Origin: Hsuehochloa calcarea
Taxonomy: Eukaryota > Streptophyta > Magnoliopsida > Poales > Poaceae
Length of the DNA stretch: 64,000 bases
NCBI GenBank assembly: GCA_036346395.1
Contig: CM070594.1
Location: 54,173,519-54,237,518 of the forward strand
Direction: 5' to 3'
Positions 48,331 through 60,996 of the stretch are shown piece by piece. Within the stretch, counting starts at the first letter, position 1, and each line of letters opens with the position of its first letter. The translations under genes and the position numbers were made by a program. Under the pieces are notes generated by a model. That model had not been told where the DNA came from and did not search any database. It saw nothing but the letters and a program-made list of their open reading frames with translations.

Positions 48331-48499
48331 TTTAGCGTCTCGACTTAGGTTTGGTTGAGCGTGGTTCCTCATTGCCTTGGTTGTGCAACCAACCTTGGTA
48401 GATCGGATTAAGGCCGCTCGGCAATCGGATCTGGAATAAGCCGCATCAAGGAAAATATCAAAAACGGAACAGCCAAGTGCTTCTCTGAGGATGAGCATG

Positions 48500-49463
48500 G
48501 TGTTGTAAGGTTCGGGCAACGCCTTGTGGTTCCAAAGGGCGTGGAATTGCGAATTTGATTCTCCGCGAAGCCCATGATTCGCCTTTGTCTATTCATCCGG
48601 GGCCACAAAGATGTATCAAGATCTCGTCGAGATTTTGGTGGACCGAATGAAGAGGGAAATGCGAAGTTCGTTCTCGAGTGCGGCGTGTGTCGTCGTGTCA
48701 AGGCGAGCATCGGCGTCAGCCAGGATCGCTTCACCTTTGCCGATTCCAGAATGGAAGTGGGATTCGATCGGAATGGACTTTATCACTGATCCGCCCATGT
48801 CACCAAAGGGAATGATGCTATCGGGTGATTATTGATCGATTAACCAAAGTGGCACATTTTCTTCCGATCAAGACCAAGCTTCGTCTTGATCGTCTAGCAT
48901 TGAGCTTTACGTCTCGAGGATTGTAAGCTTGCATGGTGTGCCAAAAGCGATCATTTCGATCGTGGTTCCTTGTTTACCTCCGGTTTTGGCATGGTGCGCA
49001 GAAGCTATGGGCACTCGTCTTTCTTTCGCTTTAGCTTATCATCCTCAAGCGATGGCGGTGAAAAGAGTCAACCAAGTGTTGGAGGACATGCTCCGTGCTT
49101 GTGTCCTCTCCTATGGAAAGAACTGGGAGAAGTGCTTGCTATTTACCGAGTTTTCCTACAACAACAGCTTTCAGGCCAGTCTCGGCATGGCACCTTCGAG
49201 GCCTTATACGGGAGAAAGTGCGAACCCGTTGAATTGGTGGGAGGCGGGTGAAAGACCTTTCTTTGGCGGACTCGATCAATGAGGCCGAGAGTCAAGTCCA
49301 GCTTATTCGTGATCGTTTGCGCACCGCTCAATCCAGGCAGAAGAGCTATGCGGATCACCGTCGTCGTGAGTTGAGCTTTGAGCCTGATGACTTTGTGTAT
49401 CTCAAAGTCTCTCCTTTGAAGGGTCATCAGCGATTCGGCGTCAAGGGCAAGTTGGCTCCTCGA
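48500..49463 (+). pseudogene. Gypsy integrase, truncated at the 3' LTR
   Basis: Zinc-binding region text (VECGVCRRVKASIG-like, 48670-48720) precedes PEWKWDSIGMDFITDPP (48750-48795), the start of the catalytic core. RVNQVLEDMLRACVLSYGKN, FTEFSYNNSFQASLGMAP and YGRKCEPV are the end of the core. RQKSYADHRRRELSF, FEPDDFVYLKVSPLKG and RFGVKGKLAPRYV are the C-terminal domain. After RYV, at 49463, the sequence enters the LTR at its 32nd base. The rest of integrase, any chromodomain, the polypurine tract and the first 31 LTR bases are deleted. Confidence 0.85.
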
Positions 49464-52400
49464 TATGTAATAAAAATGAGGAGAAATTAAAACTTTTTCT
49501 CTGATCTTGATTTTTGTAATCAGTTCCATAATTTTTGTAAAGGAATTATGTGAAATCAAAAAAAAAAATCAAATTGCCATTTGGACACCAACACCAATCT
49601 CCTTCATGAAAATCTTGTGCCCAACCTTTGGAAATAATTTTATTGGGTCTAGGGTTGATGTTTAACAGCTCAGAATTATTTCATAATTTTTAGAAATTAT
49701 TTGATAATTTTGGGGCGATCAAACCTTGGTCAAACCCTAATTCTCACCTTCGAAGATTACGGAGAAAATGCGGTGCATAAAAGTCTCTGAAAATTTTATG
49801 AGAGGTTCCTTCTTACACAAGAAGCTCGATTAAAATTTCATAATTTTTGGAGCTTGTTTGCTACCCCAAATAATTCCCAAAATCAGTCATTCAAATTCAA
49901 ACCCTAACCGGTTTCACTTTGTTTCGGGTTCGAATCGGACTCGGGCTCGAGCCACTTGATTTGGTTCGATCAACTAAACGCACCGCTCGATCGTTCGGGC
50001 GCGGCGTTGTGCGTCGTTGGATCGACATCGAGCGGCTCACGATAGCGTGAGCGTTCGGACCATCCGAGCGCCGATCCACGTGAGCCGTTGGATTCTAAAT
50101 CAAGGGTTGATTCGCGGAACGTTCGGACCGTCCAAACACCTCGCGCAGCGTGAACCGTAGGATCCAAATCAGCGGTCCAGATTAAGTGAGCGTTTGAATC
50201 GTTATAATCGAGCCGATCTATTTCACCGTCCGATTAAATCCAGCGGTCGTCGTTAAATGCGTCTACCTCCGATCGCTTGCGCCGCCGTAGTCAATGATGA
50301 GGGTGAAAATTTCAGAGCGTGGCAGCGTCGGGTCACTTCTCCTTTCGGCCAACGACTCTTCCGCATTTAATGCTCTCGTTCCGCCGCCTCCATAGTCGTG
50401 GTCTCCACTGTTGTCACTTGCTCCCATCGCTCTCAGTCAACCTCAACTCAGTAAGCTCACCATTTTAATGCCGTTGCCCCCTTCTTGCTCTTCGGCCTAT
50501 AAAACTCCTCCAGTGGCTTCCTTAGCATTCTTTGAACACCTTTGAGCTTCAGCAACACTTCTAGTGCACTGAGTGAGCTCCTTGGTGAATTTTTGCTCTC
50601 GGCCGCCATTGTTGAAGCTTCAAGTTGTTCGGTGAAAGTGGTGTTCTTGGCCCTCTCCTCCGAACCTGTTGCTTCCTCACTTACTTGGCGTCTCATAGAG
50701 TATTAACCCTCTGTCTATTTTGCTTTTGGCAGCAGAGAGCAGCTCAATTTCTAATTTTCCCCCTTTCAGCCGCAAAGGGTGATCTTCTTCTTTAGCTCTG
50801 GTAAGTGCACCATTTTCAAACTCCTTGCTCCCTCCGCTTACTCTCATCTTGGTGCGCATTAGCCCTCAATCAATTTCACATTTGGCCGCAGGGATCTTAT
50901 CAATTTGATTTTCCCCAAATTCGATCGAAACCTTCAATTTCGTCTCGGCTCGGGTAAGTCGTCCATTGCTCAATTCTTTGCTGCTGTAGATGCGCATTAG
51001 TATTAGAATCATGTTGGTGCTCTTGGTTAGCTTAGCCGTGCTCTAGATCACCGGCGATTAGCCGGAGATCCTCTCTCTTAATTTTGTCGGACGAGAGCGC
51101 GAGTCGTCTTTTGTCGATGAATCTGGACCGTCTGATCTTGATCGACGCCCATAGCGAGAGAGCGTTTGATCGATTCGGGTCCGCGGGGCGTTGGATCCCG
51201 ATCAACGGCTCGCGTCGCGTGGCGCGTTCGAATCGGCCGCGCGCTCGAATCATCGCGTGAACCGTTGGATCCGATCAGCGGTTAACGTTTAGGGTTTCAG
51301 CAGCAGCCTTGTAGCGTTAAGCGCCGGAGTTTGGACCGTTGGATCCAAGATCAACGGTCCCGATTCGAGGGAACGTTCGGACCGTCCGAAAGGTTCGATC
51401 CGTGTGGACCGTTGGATCCAAGATCAACGGCTCTGTCTTTGGTGAGCGTTCGGACCGCGAGCGCTTGGATCCGTGAGCCGTTGGATCCAGATCCAACGGT
51501 TGACGTTTAGGGTTTGTGAATCCCGCGTGCGCGCGTTAGCGCTGGGGCGCGGGCCGTCGGATCCAAGATCGACGCTCCTCGTTCGTCCACGTCGATTTAA
51601 ATTTTGATTTTCCCGAGAGGATTTATTTGTCAACTGAAAAATGTGATAACTTGTAAAATGCATAACTAATTCATTTTAAATCCTTTTCGGGAGATTCAAA
51701 TTTTGTTGGTTATGTTTTTAACTAGACTTTAATTTAAAAATGTTTCCAAACTCAGTATAGCTCTAGAAAATTTTGCTAATGAATAGTAGTATTTTTGATT
51801 TATAAAAACTGAGCAAAATTGTTTTGGCCATATCTTTTGCATTAAGAATCCAAATCAATTGGTTCTTGTTGCATTAGTTCATAAAAATCATGCTCTTTCT
51901 ACTGTAAAGATTTGAGAGCTTTTTGTTGAAATTGACTGTTGGATCTTTTCGGTTTCTTTTGCCTTATTGGTTCTTTTTGGTTCTTTCGATAGGATCCGAA
52001 GAGCACATTGATACCGAGAGTGATCCCCAGCAACATCTTGACCCACAACAAGCAGGCAAGCAGTTTGATCATGTTGATCCTATTATTTCCCAAGTCTAAT
52101 ATATTGATTTCCAACTCGTATGTATGCATTGCTATTTTGTTGTTAAATTATGGTTAGTATCCTATAGTTGCATAATCTGTAGGGATTGTTTATCCTCTAC
52201 TACCATGAGCCTAGGTTATTTGCTGTGATTTGAGTTCGATGGATGAGCTCTTCTCACTTAGTAGCTTCGATTTGAAATTGCTTAGAAATGCTTAGCCGGT
52301 AGTCTTGGGCGATCATCGATTGTAGTCGATGATCTTGATCACATTCTTGTTTAGGTCATTCGACCCGCCAAGACTGTGCTTTGTTATTTTGTAAAGTCAA

Positions 52401-53740
52401 AATCGAAAAATGGAAAACTGATTTGGACTTGGGCAAGTGGTTGGATGGTGGGTTATTGGGTTTGTGGATGTCTTGCCTAAGTCAACAAGGACCGAACATC
52501 TTGTGTCACACTCTCCAAGCATTTTTGCGTACTAACCACATGAGGGTTATATGGGACCCTCTTGACCTAGTACTTTGGAGTGTGTTATCTCAAGTCGCAG
52601 GAGGAGCGTTGTGTGTGTTGTGTGAAAAGGAATTATGTTCTTGTGTTTGTGTTGGGTGTGCGGTGGTGGGATTCTTGGGAAGGTTCTCCACCTCGAGGCG
52701 TCCTTGATTGTCAGAGGCTTTACCCGTGAGGGGTAGTTGTCCGAGGTGGGCCACGACCCCCGACACAGCGTATGGGTTTCTATCCATACAGGCGACTCAA
52801 GGTAATACATAATATTGGAAAAGTCTCGTAGGACTTAGCCGTGCCGCAAGATACCTAAGGAAGTGTGCTTAATAGCTTGGCAAAAGGCGATCGACATGTG
52901 GGTAAGTTGGTACACCTGCGGGGATAAAACTATTGAATAGCCTCGTCCTAGGTTATGGACACGCTTGGTTAGGTTTTGCAAGAGTTAGACTTCAACCTTT
53001 TAAATTAAAATTTGACATGGTTGGCATGAATGGGAAATTCATGCTATTGTTGTGGTGACTAATGGTTTAGTCACTTCCGGGATTGTTGTTGTTTCCTATC
53101 TCTTGTTATATTGTTGTCTTTTAAGCTTATTTGAACATTAAAAACAGATTTGTTAAATTGCTTTCAATCTATTATATTATTGCAAATGAAAACTTGCTTT
53201 ATGCTAAAATGAAACCTCTGACCTCTGTTGATTAAGCTTATGTGTAGTATATGTCTGAGTTTGTTATTCCACATGTAAGTCTTGCAGTACATTCAAAGTA
53301 CTCACCGGCTTTTGCTTACCGCTTTTGTTCTGGGGAAGAAGGTGAGCCTCAAGGGCCTCACTTTTGTGAGATGTGCTTGGGTTTGACGACTAGCTTGGCG
53401 GTCCTATCGGTTGCCTTGTGGGTTAAAGGCACCTTGATTGGCTCTTTTGTTGTAGCCATCTTATGGCACTTTTGCTTCATTGTTTAATTATTGTTGTCTC
53501 TTTTATTGTTGGCGGTTGGCCTCTCTTTGTAATGATTCGGTTTAATATTATTAATAATTACATTACATTACGTGTTTGGTTCTATGTGGATGAATGGAAT
53601 TGATGCATGAGCTTTGTAAAGAGGTGTGTATACTGTATTCTGGAAAGTATACATGTCTCGAGTCTCGGATTATCTGTTTTGTGATGCTAGGACCGGATGG
53701 ATGGTTAAGCATTACAAGCCGGATAAACCGGGGTCTCACA
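49464..53740 (+). repeat. 3' LTR of the gypsy element, lacking its first 31 bp
   Basis: Collinear with 40290-44581. The two LTRs are very similar in AT-rich parts but differ by many small indels and clustered changes in GC-rich parts, notably where one copy has CAG, CTG or CCAG. It ends GGGGTCTCACA at 53740. Confidence 0.92.
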
Positions 53741-53745
53741 CTCAC

Positions 53746-54195
53746 CATCTCCGGAGTGGAGGAAGAGCAACCTGAGTGGATCGAGGTGTTGGAACCAGTC
53801 CAAGTGGTTGGACTTACCTCGGAGGTGTTGGCTTAATTTGTGGAGCTGGTCCAATTCGTTTGAGCTTATCTCAACGTGGACTAGGGAAGACCGGCAAGTC
53901 TCCGAACACCACGGTAAAACATCATTGTGTCTATTGGTTGTTTGTTCTTGTGCTTTACTTTGAGCAATTTACATTATTTACTTTAATTGCTTATATATCT
54001 TTGTACGATTGCTTTCATTCAATTGTATTCATATTGTTGGTGCATTTAGTCAATCCTAGTTGTTTTAGGTTTTAATTGTGCAAAACCAAATTGTTATTAT
54101 CTTCCGCATTATAAATTAGTTTTAACAAAAGAGATTTTTAAAACCGCCTATTCACACCCATCTAGTCGACCTCCTTGATCTTACAACAGTTTAGG
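53746..54195. repeat. Copia-like LTR, right part
   Basis: Continuation of the LTR broken at 40258. It ends near CACCCATCTAGTCGACCTCC and TTACAACA at about 54187. Confidence 0.5.
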
Positions 54196-55168
54196 TGGCA
54201 GCGTGGTAGACTCACGATAAGTCGTCTTTTACGATGATTTTGAGCGATAGACAAGTTATTTTTGTGATTTCATTCACACGTAGGTTAATTTAGCTATTTT
54301 GTTTATTAAAAAAGCTAAATAAGAAGAAGAAAAACACTCATCAATGTGGCGTGGGCGGGCGGCGTCGCCTTCCTTCCTGCCGTCGGGTGCGGGGTCGCGG
54401 GGGAAACGGACGCGGTGACATCACGGGCTCGCGAGTCGCCGTCGGGTCAAGCCGCCGCCATCAGAGGCGCCGCGGGGGCCCAGCCCACCATGGTTCGATG
54501 GATCCTTCAGTGGTAGACAAAATTTAGGCAGGATGGTTACTACTCACAAGCCAGTGCAGACGTAGTTATCTGTTTCGTTTCTGTGACACGGGTCGCCTTT
54601 TTTTTTCTTCCCTGAAGTACCAGTGTGTTAAATCGAGCGCGGGTGTGCTACTCTGGACGGAGCTCACGGCCTCCAGATCGTTGACACGAAAGGAGTTAAA
54701 ATCCCACCATGACACAGCAGCTTGTATGGCGAGCTCGCGGAATATTGGCCATCTGCGGACAAGCGGTGTTCTGAGATTCCGGCCGCAAGGCTACGGCTGA
54801 GATCTTGCGCCAAACGTCGACGTCCAGAATGTAGGCAGTCTGTCTGGCCATTACCACCTTGCTGCGTCGAAGAGATCCTTATCGCAAGAATTGCAGGGCG
54901 TCCCAATTCCTACCCACGGCTTCTGTGGACACGCCTTGCTGTGGAATGCCAGATAACTACTACCAGCTATGAAAGCGTATAAAGTCGCTTTGTCAAGTAG
55001 ATATTGTTTTGCTCCCAAGTTTTAATTTACACACTATTTGCAGCTAGTGGTGTAGATGGGCAAAACTTGCAAGCCATCTACTTGTGTAGTAGATCGTTAT
55101 TATTTTTTTTGTTTTTTTAATTAAGAAACACTTAACATCGATATCATCCATATATATCTAGTTTTTCT
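54196..55168. other. Unassigned DNA with GC-rich stretch 54340-54490
   Basis: No gene recognised; open frames at 54664-54982 overlap on both strands. AT-rich from 55000. Confidence 0.35.
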
Positions 55169-56186
55169 TTAGGAATAAGTCAAATATTCAACCATTTCGA
55201 GTCCGATTCTCAACCATAAACTCTAAAACCATTTGAAACACAACCATCAACTATCAATACCAGTGCAAAATACAACCTTGACCCAAATCTAAGACGGTTT
55301 TGGCTGACATGGCGATGACGTGGATCTAAGGTGGGCGGCGATGATATGATGGACGAACAGCGACAACGACGGGCGAAGGGTGTGTTCCCGAACGCAGCGA
55401 ACTCAATGGAGGCGGAGTCTGCACCAAGGCTGGTGGTGAAGACTAGAATGTGGCAGCGATGGAGTTGTCGGGCACATGGAAGAAGGACATGGTGGCGGTC
55501 GTCCCGGAAGGATGGGGTGAGGCTAGCGTGAGAATCGCGTGTTCTTGTGCACTAGGATTCTTGTTTGGTAGTTGTAGGGAGCATAGAAGGCACTAGGGAT
55601 GCTAGCAACGGCGATGACCATGGCGACTCGATGGTGCTCTATGGGGGAAGGGACAGGATAAGAATGTGGTTCTTGGATTTTCTATGGAGAGGCACACCTC
55701 GTGACACAGTTGGCTCGGTGAGGTAGTGACGAGGCTGGCGGCACGACGAGCAGCAACGTCGACTCCGGTGATCTTCCAGCGTGGCAGGGGTTCTGCTGGA
55801 ACCGCAACAAAGTTAGAAAACTTGATGGTGGAATCAATTTGGGGAGAAGGGTAATGATGAGTGCGAATTTGTGCCGATTACCTGGGCGGTTGTGGTACTG
55901 GGCGGTGTCCCGCCGGGCTTGGAGGAGATGACAGAACTCGATGGCAGTGCAGGTGATTCAAGGAGTAGAAGCACTACTACAAAAAAGGTCTTCATAGATG
56001 GTCCAAAAATGTCATCATAAACGGTTTCGTGAGCCGTCTGAGTTTATAAATCAGTAATGACATGAGGTCATCACAGACGATTTTTGAACCGTCTGTGATG
56101 CAGACTATCATAGAAGATTATTAACTCAGAACCGTGTGTGATAGTTGACTATCACAGACAAGTTGTAGATGAAACCGTCTACGATG

Positions 56187-56187
<1 letters not shown>

Positions 56188-56263
<76 letters not shown>
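56188..56263. repeat. Compound microsatellite (CT)n(AT)n
   Basis: About 30 bp of CT repeats run straight into about 42 bp of AT repeats inside the CACTA element. Likely length-polymorphic. Confidence 0.95.
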
Positions 56264-56265
<2 letters not shown>

Positions 56266-57159
56266 AATTTTAAAGGCACAAATAGCCACTGCTTGAAGAC
56301 TTTATAGAGAAGAGATCAGGAATAGAATGGTAGGACGTACCTGGGACGCAAGGGAGGAGAACTTGACCGGTATGAACACGGTTACATAGACAAAGGTGAA
56401 ATGAATGGCGAGAGGCAGGTGATGAGGTGTTGTAGTAGTTTTTGATTCATTTGGTCTTGTTTTGGAATAGAATACACACCAATTAATAAAGTTATATGGA
56501 AACGAATATGGTTTGGCCAATATCTGATTTGAATTCGACCGTTTACACGCCTAGTCAGTGGAGAGGTAGCCGGGGGAGGTCGGTGGAAAGGTTGAAGAGG
56601 GGAAGGCAGATCTGGCGGCGGGGAGGTGGATTTTGCCGTGGGGAGGTCGATTGGACCGGTGGCGGTGGCGGTGTCACCATAGTTGTGTTGCGACGGTGGC
56701 ACTACACAAGACTCTTACGATAAGAGTGTCTTATACAGTGAACCGTGGTGTCACAATCGGCGGCGACAGGAAGAAGGGTGGCATCGGCGACGGGGTCGGG
56801 GAGAAGGTGCGACTTGGGGGCGGCCATCGAGGAGGTGGCTTCGAGCGGTGGCGTCGAGGTCGGGGGCACTCGGGTGGGGAGGGGAACAGGTGAAAGTAAA
56901 GGCGCTGGAGAGTGACGAGTTAGGGCGCAAATCCTAGCGGGCTCCTATTAATAAAGGGATATCACAGACGGTTCCATAATAGAACCGTCTGTGATATGAT
57001 CTCATATCATAGACGGTTCCATAAATAGAATCGTCTGTGATAATATTCATACATAAATGCAAATTCAAAAGTACATATGATACATTCACATATTAGTAAA
57101 GAATTATATATGAATATTTGGTAAAATCGATAATTTTATGGCAAGTAGTTCAACACATC

Positions 57160-57725
57160 TTCAAAGAACTTGGCATACTCATACCTAATCATACAGTCGT
57201 CGCTGCAGAAGATGACGTAGTCGTCCCACCCTTCTATCACACCGCAGCCGATGCTCGTGCATGGGTAGCCGTCCTACGATAGCACCCACACCCAGCCCAG
57301 CAGCCTGGACATCTTCATCCATGCCTCCTCCTGGACCATGTCCGCAGCGAGCCTCCGGCACTGCCTGCACTCCCGGTTGGTCCTCTTGGCAGTCTCATAC
57401 CGGCCGCCGATTAGCTCGCCCTCGACCTGGCTAATGTAGTGCTTCCCAACACCGTGCGTCTCGCCGACTGTGTAAGGGACGAGACTGAGCACATAGGCCG
57501 CGGCCTTGTGGCAGGCGACGGCCGCCCGTTCAAAGAACACGAGGCCACGGTGCATGTCTTGGGGCGCGATGCTGACGATGAAGCAGGTCTCTGGGTTATC
57601 GGCGTCGGCCAGGTGGATGACGACGGCGAGGTAGCGCTCGTTGTCCTACCACTTCATCGCCTCCTCCCGCTCTAGCGCCACACGCCTCCCAACAGCGTGC
57701 TATTTGGATGCCTTGTACATGGCCT
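57160..57725 (-). pseudogene. Gene fragment captured by the CACTA element
   Basis: GC-rich minus-strand sequence in AT-rich CACTA DNA. From about 57720 it reads MYKASK, then a stop in EEAMKW, then RYLAVVIHLADADNPETCFI, DMHRGLVFFERAAVACHKAA, YVLSLVPYTVGETHGVG, NRECRQCRRLAADMVQEEAW and MKMSRLLGWVWVLS. After a stop in the same frame it continues with DGYPCTSIGCGVIEGWDDYV, IFCSDDCMIRYEYAKFFE. Paired Cys (C-x2-C; C-x4-C; C-x3-C-type) suggest a zinc-binding fold. I do not recognise the family. Stops within an otherwise coherent frame make it a pseudogene or an unspliced capture. Confidence 0.5.
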
Positions 57726-60199
57726 TGCAACTAACATTCAAGACAATATAATCTTAATATAAGAATTACTCCATAAGATAAAATTAAAAGGCCATATTAA
57801 GGTCCTTGTTGCTAGTCAAATTCAGTTCAGAACTGGATATTAGACACAAAACAAAATAAAGACGAGATTATTTTGCGCCTTATCAACTGATATGACTTTT
57901 CGGTTTTTCTTATTTTTATAGATTTTCAGAAGAATTACAATCAGGTTCTCTATCGGAACCTAAAATCAAAACGATCACCAGAAACTTTTCGACAATTAAC
58001 TAGGATTTGATACGCTACTGTCATTTTCAAAAACTGGCTCTGAACAAAAATCGAACAAAATACTAACTCCTTCATACCTATCCAAAAAAGAACATAATAC
58101 GTATGTGGCTCGTAGGCTGCAGAGGTCAACAATAGGCCGAGGAGAGCTCGCGGCCACAAGACCAACGATGTGGACAATGACATCGTGAGGAAAAGCAATG
58201 GCGATCGCTGATCTCCTCACCTGGGTCATCGCCGTCATGCTCCACGTGCTCACCATGGTGTAACGTATTCAATAACATGCCTGCTCACCATGACGCACGA
58301 TGATCATTATTATAAAACGTTGAAAAGACACATCGTAACATTAGCGCGCGAGACGAAGAGATGCATCGCGCGGGAGCCGAAAGATTGAATTATCACATAC
58401 GATTATATTTAAAAAAACCATATGTGACGTCTGTAATCACAGACGGTTCTTATTAAAAACCGTATGTGATGAGCCCTCTAGCTTCAGTTGTAAACATAGG
58501 AAAATGAGTGTCAGTCGTATTTATAAAAAATAATAACCAAAATGACGGTGATGCTTTGGTTACTAACAATTTATTAGGAGCATATTCTAATAAATCATAT
58601 CAGTCGGACTTCCATCTTTATTCGTTAATTTAATCTTGCCATAAGTTGTTAAGCCTATAAATAACCATCAGAAGGGCCCGCTGAACTAAGAAAAAAAATC
58701 ACTCACAAACTTTTCATCTTTTCTTACTCCGATTTCTTCGTAAAGTTCTCATCTCCCTACCCTTCTAGCTAGTAAGACAAAATTCACGGAATAAATTGAC
58801 TTTTCGACCACCGTGCATGGAAAGAACAAAATCTATGGATGATCGGTCGACTACTTCAATTTAGGTGGTTGAAAAGTAAACTTAGTCTATGGATTTGAAG
58901 TCTTCATGAAAGAAGATCGTATCCCTACAATCAGGTGAGCACTTCACTGTCTATGATGTGTAACTTCCGATCGGTCGATCACGTGAAGTACTTATGTACT
59001 CTTCTGTTGATCAGAAGTTACACGTCAAGACAGTGAAGTCACACATGATACGGAACAAGGTGTCTATCGGATTACATATCTTCTGCTTTCTTCTGTTGGG
59101 GAAATCAGCTTCAATTCGACCACTTTAAAAGATCAATCTAGACTGATCAAGAGTTGTTTCTAATTACAGACGGTTCCAATAAATAACTGTCTGTGAATTT
59201 AGTTGTATCACTCCATGATACTTCACAAACGGTATTCAATATGAACCGTCTGTGATATTTAGTAATAACACAGACAGCTCTTATTCTGAACCGTTTGTGA
59301 TACTCCACAGATGGTTTTCAACATGAATCGTCTGTGATATTACTTCTTCACAGACGGCTTTTAGCGCAGCTAATAACACATACGGTTGCTAAACCAAAAC
59401 CATCTATAATTGTACTTAATACATATAGTTTTAGTCATCTGTCTGTGATGAGGCGTCCAGTATTATTCTTTTTTTAGCAGTGAAGGGGAAGGAAAAGGAT
59501 GGGAGGTGCTGCTGCTGGTGGTTTTAAGGGAGTGGAGGGGGCTTTGATCGGAACTGAGGAATGGTGGTGTCGAGGTCACTTGGTTCGGTCTCCTTTCCTC
59601 GCTCTGTCTTGACACGCATGGGCAGAGGTGGCGAGGGCAACAAGGTCCGTACAACATGGACAACATGCGCGGCAAGAATAGAGCGAGCTCGAGTAGTGGA
59701 GGACTGAGGCGTTCACGTGTAGCTGAGCGAGGTGGTATCGGCTCAGGCGAGGAGAGCGGTAGAGGCGTACGCTACACTTGTTGGGGGATAAAGCGGGGAC
59801 GGGCAGTCAAGGTAGGCTGACAAGATGGATCGCGCGATCGAGAGAAGAGAGCGGAAGGTGCTTTGAGGATGATGTGGACGGTGATGTGGATGCACATGTG
59901 GGTGCTATATATTACTAGGAGTCCACATCGGCATGCAACCACACCACGCTCGATCAAAACCACGGTGGTTTGTGGTGCTATATATTACTAGGAGTGAAGG
60001 TTGTGTTTTGCACCGGTATTGATAGTTGAGGGTTTGTGTTTCAAACAGTTTCAGAGTTCGAAGTTGTAAATTGGACTCAGACGATAGTTGAGGGATATAA
60101 AATGAATTTTTTTAATTTTCTTTATCCCCAACAGACGTAGTTGGCGCTATCATATCCTACTGTTGATCGTCAGAGAAACAAACTTTTGGAATAAATCAA

Positions 60200-60988
60200 A
60201 GCAACATATACACATGACCACATGGACTATCCTCACCGTTCAAGTGCTCTAGAATTTGTGCTACATATTTGCAAAAAAACCCCTCCCTTTCTCCCTCCCC
60301 TCTCCTCTCTCCCCTATTTGTCCGGTCGGCGAGCCACCCCACCCATGCGCTCGCCGTCTGCCATGCCACGGACGGCGAACCATGGCGCCGCAAGCCCTAC
60401 CGGCTCCGCCTTGCCGCGAGGCACGCATGTGCCGACTCACTGCCTCTGGCGCCAAGGCGGGAGTCAAGTCGGTGACTCAATGAGCCAAAGAAGCCGACGC
60501 GCCAACACAGTCGTCTATAACCTCCCCACCACTAGATCTGGTGGCCGGAGGGGAGGGAGACGCCAAATCCACCTCCTCTGACCACCCCAACCCCGCCGAC
60601 ACCGGATCCGGTGGCCTCCTCTCCAGATCGGGCGAGAACCAGGGTGGATTTGGCGTCCCAACGGCCTAGCGACGACCATCGTCTCGTCGTCGTCGCACAC
60701 CACTGCTTCTGTTGCTCGTGCGTAGCTGATTGGTACACATCAACCGATTCTTTCTCGCCATGCACTTCTGCTCTAATCACCGTATGCCGCCACCCCTCAA
60801 CGGTACACTTCGGTTGTAGAGAGATCTGTCGGCCGAAAAGGGGACGAGGAGGATCCGACGTGACGAGGGAAGAGAGGGTAGAGGAGAGGGAAATGAAAAA
60901 GAAATGGAGGGGTATTTTTGCAAAATGAATTGGAAGATAGGCGTGTGAGTCTCAATGCATTTTGGATGATGTAGATAGTGCACATGGT
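60200..60988. mobile_element. Inverted-repeat element with GC-rich filler (Pack-MULE-like)
   Basis: TTTGCAAAAAAACCCCTCCC (about 60268-60287) is mirrored by GGAGGGGTATTTTTGCAAAA near 60907-60926. Weaker complementarity extends outward to the CACATGG words near 60218 and 60981. The interior (60330-60880) is GC-rich with open frames on both strands and may be captured genic DNA, but no domain is recognised. The right edge carries a hAT insertion. Confidence 0.55.
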
Positions 60989-60996
60989 CTCATGCG

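Larger units (their letters stand above)
40259..53740 (+). mobile_element. 13.5-kb Ty3/gypsy element (probably Tekay/Del chromovirus), internally deleted
   Basis: The element starts TGTAACATCC and ends GGTCTCACA. Both outer flanks are CTCAC (40254-40258 and 53741-53745), a perfect 5-bp target duplication. It inserted into another LTR. 5' LTR 40259-44581, internal 44582-49463, 3' LTR 49464-53740. The order gag-PR-RT-RNaseH-IN is that of gypsy. The lineage call rests on the gag and integrase text, very long LTRs and a TGTAAC terminus; the diagnostic chromodomain is gone because integrase is fused directly to the 3' LTR. Confidence 0.88.
55972..59482. mobile_element. Non-autonomous CACTA element, 3511 bp, AAG target duplication
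   Basis: The left terminus CACTACTACAAAAAAGG and right terminus ...TTTTTTTAGCAGTG (complement CACTGCTAAAAAAAG) are CACTA-type, and AAG flanks both sides (55969-55971, 59483-59485). Many subterminal copies of CACAGACGGTT and ACCGTCTGTGAT in both orientations (56020-56190, 56960-57040, 58430-58470, 59165-59450) are the expected transposase-binding repeats. No transposase (TNPA/TNPD) is encoded. Confidence 0.9.
55169..60105. mobile_element. Mutator-like element with long inverted ends, split by a CACTA element
   Basis: 55200-55300 and 59990-60105 are inverted copies; for example TTTGAAACACAACCATCAAC at 55233 matches the complement of GTTGAGGGTTTGTGTTTCAAA near 60030. TTTTCTTTA occurs just outside both ends (55160-55168 and about 60115-60123), a possible 9-bp duplication of the Mutator type. 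In such AT-rich DNA this could be chance, and the right terminus is not exact. With the CACTA insert removed it would be about 1.4 kb, with GC-rich non-coding filler. Confidence 0.6.
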
